The notes under the pieces were generated by a model that was not told where the DNA came from, made no database searches, and saw only the letters and a program-made list of their open reading frames with translations. Both the position numbers and the translations under genes were made by a program. From JAVBQJ01 sp031549115 (GTDB taxonomy: Bacteria; Verrucomicrobiota; Lentisphaeria; Victivallales; Victivallaceae), in contig JAVBQJ010000094.1 of NCBI GenBank assembly GCA_031549115.1, positions 1-21,453 on the forward strand: DNA of 21,453 bases, given 5' to 3'. Positions 1-6,032 of the stretch are shown here, in pieces; positions within the stretch are counted from its first letter, which is position 1; each line of letters begins with the position of its first letter.

Positions 1-59
1 TCCGCCCCCCTTATATTTTCTGCCTGGGGTGGGTGCCGGCAATGCAAAAAAATTGGTCT

Positions 60-78
60 CCCCCCCCCCCCCACCCCC
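60..78. repeat. Poly-C low-complexity tract
   Basis: Thirteen consecutive C bases (60-72), one A, then five more C. A shorter C run lies at 4-10. Such a run is prone to slippage in replication and in sequencing. No reading frame crosses it convincingly, so a phase-variable coding switch is not supported; a length-variable promoter spacer or a sequencing/assembly effect remain possible. Confidence 0.85.
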
Positions 79-219
79 ACGGCAGAGCTCATATCTCGCT
101 GTGCCATGGTAAGCCGAATTAGTTGCCGCATCAATATTATCCTGGCGCCTGTTGTCCATAACAGAAGTTCCATGCGTAAATACTGGAAATCTGATTCACT
201 CAGGCGACTATAACTTATT

Positions 220-248
220 ATAATAGCATGGGATTAAGTTATTTGCAA
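220..248 (-). promoter_or_regulatory. Possible leftward sigma70 promoter
   Basis: Read on the minus strand: TTGCAA (243-248), 17-bp spacer, TATTAT (220-225). It would drive transcription toward the left edge, where no gene is visible, so any target lies outside the window. The same AT-rich patch also contains TATAAT on the + strand (219-224) with a weak TTCACT 18 bp upstream. The region is AT-rich, so chance matches are easy. Confidence 0.3.
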
Positions 249-313
249 GTGATCTTCTTAACTTTTGTCAAATTTCCTTTGTCAATATGGCCGGCGGCGC
301 AAAAACAGGAAAC

Positions 314-341
314 TTGCTTTTGCAAAAAGCGGGGCTATATT
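314..341 (+). promoter_or_regulatory. Probable promoter of the ferritin-like gene
   Basis: TTGCTT (314-319), 16-bp spacer, TATATT (336-341). The predicted start near 348 would give a leader of about 50 nt before the ATG at 399, which has its own strong ribosome binding site (AGAGGAGG, 385-392). Confidence 0.45.
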
Positions 342-398
342 GGATGTTATCGGAAACCGGGAGAACCCCGGTTGCAACAACTATAGAGGAGGTCGGTT

Positions 399-704
399 AT
401 GCCGGAATTCGGGAATTCATTCAGTGGGAATCAGTTGGGCCGCAAGATGACGGAGCGGGAATTGATCCGGGCGATCCGCTTCATGGTGGCGGCGGAATAC
501 GAAGCGATTCAGCTTTACGAGCAGCTGGTCGACAGCATCGACAATCCGCTGGCAGTTTCTGTGCTCAATGAAATTATTGGGGACGAACGCCAACACGCGG
601 GCAGCTTTTTGAAGCTGCTGACAACACTCGACCCGGAGGAACAGGGATTTTATGATGCCGGCGCGGAAGAGGCCGTCGAAGAGATGGCGAAAGTGAAGAA
701 ATAA
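399..704 (+). CDS. Encapsulin-type ferritin-like protein (EncFtn/Flp family)
   Basis: A 101-residue two-helix ferritin-like protein. Family members assemble as multimers whose ferroxidase site lies between subunits; they oxidise Fe(II) and usually act as cargo inside encapsulin shells, or are fused to the shell N-terminus as in Pyrococcus. Metal-ligand candidates are E33 and Y40 in the first helix (AAEYEAIQLYEQL) and E63/H66 in an ExxH motif (GDERQHAG); this matches the E32/E62/H65 arrangement known from the Rhodospirillum rubrum protein. The N-terminus MPEFGNSFSG and the LDPEE segment after helix 2 are typical of the family. The start is fixed by AGAGGAGG six bases upstream. The C-terminus (EEMAKVKK) shows no obvious encapsulin-targeting peptide, and no shell gene lies beside it. 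The gene is probably monocistronic: a promoter precedes it and a strong terminator follows. The family is secure; encapsulation is not shown. Confidence 0.88.
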   Translation: MPEFGNSFSGNQLGRKMTERELIRAIRFMVAAEYEAIQLYEQLVDSIDNPLAVSVLNEIIGDERQHAGSFLKLLTTLDPEEQGFYDAGAEEAVEEMAKVKK

Positions 705-725
705 CTCCGCATTTTACCGAAAAAG

Positions 726-759
726 CCTCCCCGCCTCAAAACGACGGGGAGGTTTTTTT
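726..759. terminator. Bidirectional rho-independent terminator
   Basis: A perfect 8-bp stem CCTCCCCG (726-733) / CGGGGAGG (745-752) with an 11-nt loop. It is followed by seven T (753-759) on the + strand and preceded by an A run (720-724) that serves as the T tract on the - strand. It sits between convergent genes and ends both the ferritin-like gene and the acyltransferase gene. Confidence 0.92.
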
Positions 760-761
760 GT

Positions 762-1724
762 TCATCCGGCTTGCCGGAATTCGGCTTGCAGGGGAGGAAT
801 ATAAGGCCCGCGATTGATGTCGAGCCAACGGCGGGCGGCCCAGAGCCACTGTTCCGGTTGCTCGGCGATCAATTTTTCCAGCGCGGTCGTGCACAACTGG
901 GAGATTTCCCGGATATCGTGATCCTTGTCGCCGGTCGGCGTGTATTCGATCAGATCGCCGACGACCACTTCAAACTCGAAGTTGCCGCCGGCGACACGGC
1001 GGGTCAACTCCGGCAGGATCGGAACGCCGGTTTTCAGATGCAGCAAAGCCGGGGTCATGTGCGTGCGGCACGGATGGCCGAAGAATGTCGTTTCCACCCC
1101 CTCGCTGCGCGACGCATGCTGATCGATCAGAATCGATATATTTTTACCGTCATGCAGCGCCTTCAGGATGGAGCGCAGGCCGCTCTCCTTGCTGACCAGC
1201 TCATGAACGTCGCTGCGGCGATGGTCGAGGATCATATCCCCGATCAACGGATTGGCAAAGGGCCGCATGATCGACAGCATTTTTCGCCGCGCCTGGTCGG
1301 AAAAGGCGGTTCCCGCCACCTCCCAGTTGCCGTAATGGGCGGTAACGATAATCACATTGATATTTTCTCTTGTTGCATGAAGCACCCGGTCCACGCTGCC
1401 CGGAGAGCCGACCACCTTGATTTTGGCCGGATCGTAACACTGATCCATTTTGACGATTTCGACCAGCAGTTTACTGAATTCAGCGTAAGTGCGCGCGGCG
1501 ATCCGGTGCGCCTCCCGCGGGGTTTGGGCGACGCCGGCATGCATCAGATGCTGAATGGCGCGCTTCCGGTGACGGGCGTCGAGCACGAACAGTCCCCGGA
1601 ACAGGCCCTGCGACAATCCATACCCCACCCGCAACGGCAAGATATGGATGAAGTGATACAGCAGCCAAAAGGGAATGAACTCCAGATAGATGACGAATTG
1701 CGATTTTGGTTTGCGTTTGCCCAT
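762..1724 (-). CDS. lpxL: Lipid A biosynthesis acyltransferase (LpxL/HtrB family)
   Basis: A 320-residue member of the lysophospholipid/lipid A acyltransferase family, which transfers a secondary acyl chain onto Kdo-lipid A precursors at the inner membrane. Visible support: an N-terminal hydrophobic segment (about residues 9-35), the HX4E catalytic motif HYGNWE (H130, E135), the later GKNISILIDQHASRSEG block, and the FFGHPCRTHMTPALLHLKTGVPILP segment typical of the family. An ATG 18 bases further upstream (1742) overlaps the Shine-Dalgarno sequence; GGAGG (1734-1738) is nine bases ahead of the ATG at 1724, so I take MGKRKPKS as the start. Length is near the usual 300-320. It is a single gene ending at the shared terminator. 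Which acyl position it modifies cannot be read from sequence. The gene symbol is by family only. Confidence 0.87.
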   Translation of the reverse strand: MGKRKPKSQFVIYLEFIPFWLLYHFIHILPLRVGYGLSQGLFRGLFVLDARHRKRAIQHLMHAGVAQTPREAHRIAARTYAEFSKLLVEIVKMDQCYDPAKIKVVGSPGSVDRVLHATRENINVIIVTAHYGNWEVAGTAFSDQARRKMLSIMRPFANPLIGDMILDHRRSDVHELVSKESGLRSILKALHDGKNISILIDQHASRSEGVETTFFGHPCRTHMTPALLHLKTGVPILPELTRRVAGGNFEFEVVVGDLIEYTPTGDKDHDIREISQLCTTALEKLIAEQPEQWLWAARRWLDINRGPYIPPLQAEFRQAG

Positions 1725-1742
1725 TGGAATGTTCCTCCGCAT

Positions 1743-1926
1743 ACGTTTCCGATTCGAATACCCCTCTCATCCATACTATACCCCGGTTTCGGGTGTTTTT
1801 CCACCGTGAGGTTGGAATTTTTTCATGCCGGGCCACCTTTGCCGGTTGGCCGTCGCCGGTGTGGCGGAGTGCGGAGATTATGGCGGCGGGTGTGGGGCGG
1901 GGAGTTACTGCATTTTTTCCTCCGCA
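1743..1926. other. Intergenic region upstream of the acyltransferase gene
   Basis: About 180 bases between the fusion-regulator stop (1927) and the acyltransferase start. It contains the acyltransferase promoter described separately. I see no clear T-tailed hairpin after the regulator gene, and no gene. Confidence 0.6.
1775..1803 (-). promoter_or_regulatory. Probable acyltransferase promoter
   Basis: On the minus strand: TGGAAA (1798-1803), 17-bp spacer, TATAGT (1775-1780). The predicted start lies about 45 nt ahead of the ATG at 1724. The -10 is strong and the -35 moderate. Confidence 0.45.
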
Positions 1927-3384
1927 TCACTGCAAAGAAAATTTCTCCCGGAAGCGGTTGCAACGCTCATTGAGCATGACAGCCAGGGTGTCGGCGGTGA
2001 TTTCCCGTTTCAAATAGCGTTCGATCAACAGTTCGATGATGAAGCGGGCTTCGAACAGCCACGGCTCGCGTGTGTATACGAGTTCGCCGTGGCCGGCGGC
2101 GAGTTCGAGGCTCCGATGCCGTGCCGGGGACACGGCTTGCGCCACTGTGCTGCGGTGGGCGGGAACGCACGGCAGCAACTGGCCCATGGTCTCCTGCGCT
2201 TCGCCGGAGAGCACGAAACGAATGAAGTTCCAGCACTCTTCCGGGTAGAATGAATGGCGGCCGATGACGATTTCGGGGCCGAACAGCGGTTCCTTGCCTT
2301 CCGGCACGCGCGGCATCGGCACGAAAGCCGACCCGGGGCGGTCCTGGCTGGTCAGCCAGCTTTCGTTGAGCGGGACCGACAGCATTTTTCGGCGGGTGCC
2401 GTAGTAATTGGCATACGCTTCGGAACACAATGGCGCCAGCGGCGGAGCATCTGCGAGCGCTTCGAGAAAGCGCAGCAGCGGTGCCAGTGTTTCGGGGGTG
2501 GCCGCCATGGCGCCGGTTGCCGGGTCGCACAGCGAAATGTGCAGCCGGTAAAACCACGCCATATACCCCAGACACAGAAACACCGGTTGCGGTTCCCGGC
2601 CGGATTGGAGGGCGCGGGCGCAGCGCAGCAGCTCCCCGGGATCGGGAGTGACGGACCAGGCTGCGCCTGCGTCGGCCATGGCCGACGCATCGTATTCCAG
2701 AAGCATGGTGACGACGCGGGGGATCACTCCGGTGACTTCGCCGTCGCCGTCGTGTCCCCAGGTGAAGCCGTGCCAGCGTGGATCGTGAAGCATGGGACCG
2801 GCCAGGTCGCGCAGCGGCAGAACCGCTTCGGCGGGCAATTGCAGCCGCCGGTCGATGTGGGAGGAAAACACCGCCAGATCGAACGGCGTTTCGGCATTGC
2901 CGGCCTCGGCGGCCAGCTCCGGCGCCTGTTCGGTGATTTCGATCTGGTAAAACGGGGAGCGTTGGTTGTAAAGCCGGACCAGCCGTTGCCAGGATTTGAT
3001 CGATGGCGTGTACGAGTCGAACAGGTTCAGCCGTAATTGCTGCCGGTTCCGTTGCAGCCACGGTACCGCGTAACCGCCGTCGTCGGCCGCCGGCGGCGCC
3101 GCGCTTTCGCCGGGTTCGGGTACTTCCGGCGGCTCCTCCAGATCGGGGCGCAGCGCGAAAATGCCTTTATTGCGCCGGATCGCCACCCACCCCGAAGCCT
3201 CCAACGCTTTCAGTACCCGGTTCAGTGTTTCATAGCCGACCTTGTAATTGTTTTTCAGCAATGCCACCGGCGGTAATGGCGTTCCCGGCGCCAGCGAGGC
3301 GGCCAGCTCCTGCAGTTGGGCATAGATCCACGAGGCGCTGCCGGTCAGCGTGGCGTCCGGTTTTTCCGGTCGGCGTTCGTTCAT
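1927..3384 (-). CDS. GntR-type HTH fused to a family-1 solute-binding-protein domain (transcriptional regulator)
   Basis: A 485-residue two-domain protein. Residues ~15-80 form a GntR-like winged helix (WIYAQLQELAASL..LPPVALLKNNYKVGYETLNRVLKALEASGWVAIRRNKGIFAL). A Pro/Glu/Ala linker (~85-105) leads to a ~370-residue region like a periplasmic family-1 sugar-binding protein (RLVRLYNQRSPFYQIEI, FDLAVFSSH, IPRVVTMLLEYD, CWNFIRFVLSGEAQETMGQLLPCVPAHRS). There is no signal peptide, so it should act in the cytoplasm as a one-component sensor of an imported sugar or oligosaccharide. The upstream ATG at 3399 overlaps the ribosome binding site; GGAGG (3392-3396) sits eight bases before the ATG at 3384, which I take as start. 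It has its own near-consensus promoter and is divergent from rpsO. No transporter or catabolic gene is adjacent, so the target is unknown. Domain identity is confident; ligand is not. Confidence 0.85.
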   Translation of the reverse strand: MNERRPEKPDATLTGSASWIYAQLQELAASLAPGTPLPPVALLKNNYKVGYETLNRVLKALEASGWVAIRRNKGIFALRPDLEEPPEVPEPGESAAPPAADDGGYAVPWLQRNRQQLRLNLFDSYTPSIKSWQRLVRLYNQRSPFYQIEITEQAPELAAEAGNAETPFDLAVFSSHIDRRLQLPAEAVLPLRDLAGPMLHDPRWHGFTWGHDGDGEVTGVIPRVVTMLLEYDASAMADAGAAWSVTPDPGELLRCARALQSGREPQPVFLCLGYMAWFYRLHISLCDPATGAMAATPETLAPLLRFLEALADAPPLAPLCSEAYANYYGTRRKMLSVPLNESWLTSQDRPGSAFVPMPRVPEGKEPLFGPEIVIGRHSFYPEECWNFIRFVLSGEAQETMGQLLPCVPAHRSTVAQAVSPARHRSLELAAGHGELVYTREPWLFEARFIIELLIERYLKREITADTLAVMLNERCNRFREKFSLQ

Positions 3385-3429
3385 TTCCCGTTCCTCCATG
3401 GGATTACTCGTTCTTTATCCATAGTGGTA

Positions 3430-3458
3430 ATTATACTGCGCTTGACGGGAAAAGTCAA
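3430..3458 (-). promoter_or_regulatory. Promoter of the GntR-SBP regulator gene
   Basis: On the minus strand: TTGACT (3453-3458), 17-bp spacer, TATAAT (3430-3435). A short inverted repeat TTGAC/GTCAA (3442-3446 and 3454-3458, 7-bp spacer) overlaps the -35 and part of the spacer. It could be an autoregulatory site, but it is only 5 bp per arm and partly forced by the -35 sequence. Confidence 0.72.
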
Positions 3459-3530
3459 CCGTGAATTCTCCGGGACGGCGTGAAAGCGAAAGAAAATGGC
3501 GATTTTTTTGCCGTGACGGTGTCCGGAAAC

Positions 3531-3558
3531 TTGAAAAGAACCGGATTCGGGGTATATT
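3531..3558 (+). promoter_or_regulatory. Probable rpsO promoter
   Basis: TTGAAA (3531-3536), 16-bp spacer, TATATT (3553-3558). The transcript would start near 3565 and carry a leader of about 85 nt before the ATG at 3651, long enough for an S15-binding autoregulatory structure. I could not identify a convincing one by eye. Confidence 0.55.
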
Positions 3559-3650
3559 TATTGCAACCAATAACGGTTCTGTGGTGGAGCGGGCCATCTT
3601 GTCAGGCTTGACTTCGGCTGCGGGACGCGAATAGGAAAGGATTTGTTTCG

Positions 3651-3920
3651 ATGGACAAGACGAAAAAGACCGATGTTATCTCCCGTTATGCCCGTGAAAC
3701 CGGCGACACCGGATCCCCGGAAGTTCAGATCGCGATTTTGACCACGCGCATCCAGGAACTCACCGAGCACCTGCGCCGGAATCCGAAGGATTTCAGCACC
3801 CAGCGCGGGCTGTTGGCGATGGTCAGCCGCCGCCGCCGTTTGCTCTCGTATTTGTCGAAGATCAATCACGAGCGCTACTTGTCGCTGACGACGGAACTGA
3901 GCATCCGCCGCGCCAAGTAA
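3651..3920 (+). CDS. rpsO: 30S ribosomal protein S15
   Basis: An 89-residue protein, the standard S15 length. It binds the central domain of 16S rRNA early in small-subunit assembly and contacts 23S rRNA in bridge B4. Diagnostic blocks are present in order: DTGSPEVQIAILTTRIQELTEHLRRNPKDFSTQRGL, then MVSRRRRLLSYL and the basic C-terminus INHERYLSLTTELSIRRAK. The ribosome binding site AGGAAAGG (3633-3640) lies ten bases from the ATG. In many bacteria rpsO is followed by pnp; here it stands alone with its own promoter and a terminator, followed by an unrelated reductase gene. Confidence 0.98.
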   Translation: MDKTKKTDVISRYARETGDTGSPEVQIAILTTRIQELTEHLRRNPKDFSTQRGLLAMVSRRRRLLSYLSKINHERYLSLTTELSIRRAK

Positions 3921-3936
3921 CGGAGCGTTTGGGAGT

Positions 3937-3984
3937 AAACCCGGGGTTGCCGGCTCGCAGGAGTCCGGGGCTTCGGGTTTTTTT
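3937..3984 (+). terminator. Terminator after rpsO
   Basis: Outer stem AAACCCG (3937-3943) / CGGGTTT (3974-3980) closes a GC-rich interior that can form further pairs (GCCGG near 3949 with CCGGGGC near 3965). The T run extends to 3984. The next gene starts only 39 bases later with no room for a clear promoter, so some readthrough may express it. Confidence 0.62.
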
Positions 3985-4023
3985 GTTGTTGGTTACGCGA
4001 AACTGCAACTGGGGAGAGTGAAA

Positions 4024-5013
4024 ATGGTGTATCGGGCGGATGAATCGCGGTATGAATGCATGCAGTACCGGCGCTGCGGCGCCTCGGGGGTAAAGCTTCC
4101 GGCAGTGTCGTTGGGGTTGTGGCATAATTTCGGCAGTGTCGATGTTTTTGAAAACGCCGCGGCGATGGCGCGCACGGCGTTCGACTGCGGCATCACCCAC
4201 TTCGACCTGGCGAATAACTACGGGCCGGAACCGGGGTCGGCGGAGGCGAGCTTCGGGCGCATTCTGGCGGGGGACCTCAAACCCTACCGGGACGAACTGA
4301 TCATCTCCAGCAAGGCCGGGTACCTGATGTGGCCGGGGCCCTACGGCGAATGGGGTTCGCGGAAGTACATGATCGCCAGCTGCGATCAGAGTTTGAAGCG
4401 GCTCGGCCTCGAGTATGTCGATATTTTTTACCACCACCGTCCGGATCCGGAGACGCCGCTGGAGGAGTCGATGGGGGCGCTGGCGCAGATCGTCAGGAGC
4501 GGCAAGGCGCTGTACGCGGGAGTTTCGAATTACCCGCCGGCGCTGGCGGAGCGGGCATTCCGAATGCTGCGGGAGTTGGGGACGCCGTGCCTGATTCATC
4601 AGCCGTTTTTCAGCATGCTGCGGCGCGACAACGAAAAATCCGGATTGCTGGATCTGCTGGAGCGCGAGAAGGTTGGCGGGATCGTCTTTTCGCCGCTGGC
4701 GCAGGGACTGCTGTCGGATAAATACCTGAACGGCATTCCCGCCGGTTCGCGGGCCACGCGCAACCACTTCCTGAAGTCGGAGGCGATCACGCCGGCGCTG
4801 GTGGCGAAGCTGAAGCAGTTGAATGCAATTGCGGTGGAGCGCGGCCAGACTCTGGCGCAGATGGCGATCGCGTGGGTGTTGCACCGGCCGGGGGTCACTT
4901 CGGCATTGATCGGGGCCAGTTCGCCCGCTCAGATCCGCGAGCTTGCCGCGGTGACGGAGCGTTTGGATTTCTCCACGGAGGAATTGACCCGGATCGAATC
5001 CATCCTCGGTTGA
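4024..5013 (+). CDS. yghZ: YghZ-type aldo/keto reductase (L-glyceraldehyde 3-phosphate reductase family)
   Basis: A 329-residue NADPH-dependent aldo/keto reductase of the AKR14 type. The E. coli member reduces L-glyceraldehyde 3-phosphate and methylglyoxal. The sequence tracks YghZ closely: MQYRRCGASGVKLPA, GLWHNFG, ITHFDLANNYGPEPGSAE, GPYGEWGSRKY, SPLAQGLLSDKYLNGIP. The catalytic tetrad can be placed at D61, Y66, K97 and H138 (FYHHRPD). A GTG at 4018 is also in frame, but GGGGAG (4011-4016) is seven bases from the ATG at 4024 and the N-terminus then aligns with E. coli (MVYRADESRYECMQYR), so 4024 is preferred. It is cytoplasmic. It follows rpsO on the same strand and ends in its own strong terminator. 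Family is secure; the substrate is assumed from the relative. Confidence 0.92.
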   Translation: MVYRADESRYECMQYRRCGASGVKLPAVSLGLWHNFGSVDVFENAAAMARTAFDCGITHFDLANNYGPEPGSAEASFGRILAGDLKPYRDELIISSKAGYLMWPGPYGEWGSRKYMIASCDQSLKRLGLEYVDIFYHHRPDPETPLEESMGALAQIVRSGKALYAGVSNYPPALAERAFRMLRELGTPCLIHQPFFSMLRRDNEKSGLLDLLEREKVGGIVFSPLAQGLLSDKYLNGIPAGSRATRNHFLKSEAITPALVAKLKQLNAIAVERGQTLAQMAIAWVLHRPGVTSALIGASSPAQIRELAAVTERLDFSTEELTRIESILG

Positions 5014-5025
5014 CGGAACCAGCAG

Positions 5026-5067
5026 AAACCCTTGCGAAGCGCCGGCAGGCGCCGCGCAAGGGTTTTT
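5026..5067 (+). terminator. Terminator of the aldo/keto reductase gene
   Basis: A perfect 11-bp stem AAACCCTTGCG (5026-5036) / CGCAAGGGTTT (5055-5065) with an 18-nt loop, followed by a T run to 5067. On the opposite strand the same hairpin lies just after the GH130 stop (5075) but has only three T behind it, so it may end the large leftward operon less efficiently. Confidence 0.88.
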
Positions 5068-5074
5068 CGTAATT

Positions 5075-5998
5075 TTATTGTGTACACCAGCGGTACACGC
5101 GCTCTTTCGACAGGCTCCCGACGGCGAGACAGCGGTCGGCGCAGCCGTAATAAACCAGAAATTCATCCCCGAACTCGACGACGCCGTTGGTATATACCAC
5201 ATTGGGCACAAAACCGTCTTTTTCGTACGGCATTTCGACTTCCAGAATCGGTTCTTCTTGTATTTTCAAGATTTTACCGGGGTCGTCTTTGTCCAGCAGC
5301 ATCACGCTGAGCGCATATTGCTGCGCATTGTTTTTGCCATGCCAGACCAACAGCCAGCCGTAGGGTGTCAGCAGGGGAGGGGCGCCGATGCCGAGCTTGT
5401 TTTCATACCAGGTGCCGGGACGGGTTTTGAAAATGCAGCGGTAATCGTGCCAGGTTTTCAGGTCTTTGCTGCGCGACAGCCACAAATTGGGCATCGGCCG
5501 GTGAAACAAACAATATTCGCCGTTTATTTTTCCCGGCAAAAGGCCGCTGGTGCGCTGCTCGAACTCATCCATCAATAGGCCGTGCTTTTCGAATGTTTTG
5601 AAGTCTTTGGTTGTGGCATACGCCAGCCGGTCGCCGATATGACCGAAACGCGACATCGAAACATAGACGATATAGTAGGTGTCGCCGATTTTGCTGACCC
5701 GCGGGTCTTCGCAGCCGAATTCACACCATGGATCGGTGGGGGAACGGTCGAATACCGGCTCCGAACCGCGCCAGCTGATATCATAACCGTTCCCGGAAAC
5801 CGCCAGGCCGATGCGCGTGACCGGCCAGCTGCCGGGGCCTTTGCGCAATTCTTCGCCTTCGGCCCGGTACAGCAAATAGACCTTGCCGTCATACACGGCC
5901 GCGGCGGCATTGGACACGTTGAGGTTTTCCCACTTGTTGGCGGTCGGCGTCAGGATGGGATTGCCCGTGTAACGCTCCAATTTCAATACTTCCCGCAT
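5075..5998 (-). CDS. GH130 family glycoside phosphorylase/hydrolase (beta-mannoside-active)
   Basis: A 307-residue five-bladed beta-propeller enzyme of family GH130. Members mostly phosphorolyse beta-mannosidic linkages to give mannose 1-phosphate; some subfamilies hydrolyse them. Visible support: GNPILTPTANKWE near the start, GCEDPRVSKIGDTYYIVYV (E97-D98-P99-R100, the expected catalytic-acid region), the LPGKINGEYCLFHRP block, and GAPPLLTPYGWLLVWHG. There is no signal peptide, so it is cytoplasmic. An in-frame ATG at 6019 exists, but GGGAGAAG directly precedes the ATG at 5998 and the family normally begins near VLKLERY. It is the last gene of the LacI-headed operon, 34 bases after the GH78 stop. 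Whether it phosphorolyses or hydrolyses depends on phosphate-binding residues I cannot score by eye. Confidence 0.87.
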   Translation of the reverse strand: MREVLKLERYTGNPILTPTANKWENLNVSNAAAAVYDGKVYLLYRAEGEELRKGPGSWPVTRIGLAVSGNGYDISWRGSEPVFDRSPTDPWCEFGCEDPRVSKIGDTYYIVYVSMSRFGHIGDRLAYATTKDFKTFEKHGLLMDEFEQRTSGLLPGKINGEYCLFHRPMPNLWLSRSKDLKTWHDYRCIFKTRPGTWYENKLGIGAPPLLTPYGWLLVWHGKNNAQQYALSVMLLDKDDPGKILKIQEEPILEVEMPYEKDGFVPNVVYTNGVVEFGDEFLVYYGCADRCLAVGSLSKERVYRWCTQ

Positions 5999-6032
5999 GT
6001 TCTTCTCCCGGATAAACAATGAATATTTCGTC

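Larger units (their letters stand above)
1..313. other. Non-coding left edge
   Basis: I see no credible gene in this stretch: short frames lack a start with a Shine-Dalgarno site and resemble no family. It holds a C homopolymer tract, an AT-rich part from about 200 to 280, and weak promoter-like pairs on both strands. It is probably the intergenic region upstream of the ferritin-like gene at 399, or the 5' flank of a leftward gene outside the window. No tRNA fold was found. Confidence 0.6.

Noticed and set aside
403..418. Two GAATTC sites in close succession, like a cloning linker
   Set aside because: They encode the PEFGNS residues that are typical of this ferritin-like family's N-terminus, so they are native coding sequence.
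1745..1765. T-arm-like string (ATTCGAATC on the minus strand) suggesting a tRNA
   Set aside because: No acceptor, D or anticodon stems can be formed around it; it lies in the lpxL 5' leader.
771..1973. Long + strand open frame (400 codons) opposite the acyltransferase gene
   Set aside because: It mirrors a convincing lpxL gene; the absence of stops comes from GC-rich codon bias, and the translation has no family features.
3862..5211. 449-codon minus-strand open frame across the reductase gene
   Set aside because: It overlaps yghZ and the terminator hairpin, is Arg/Pro/Gln-rich and matches nothing; the + strand gene is certain.
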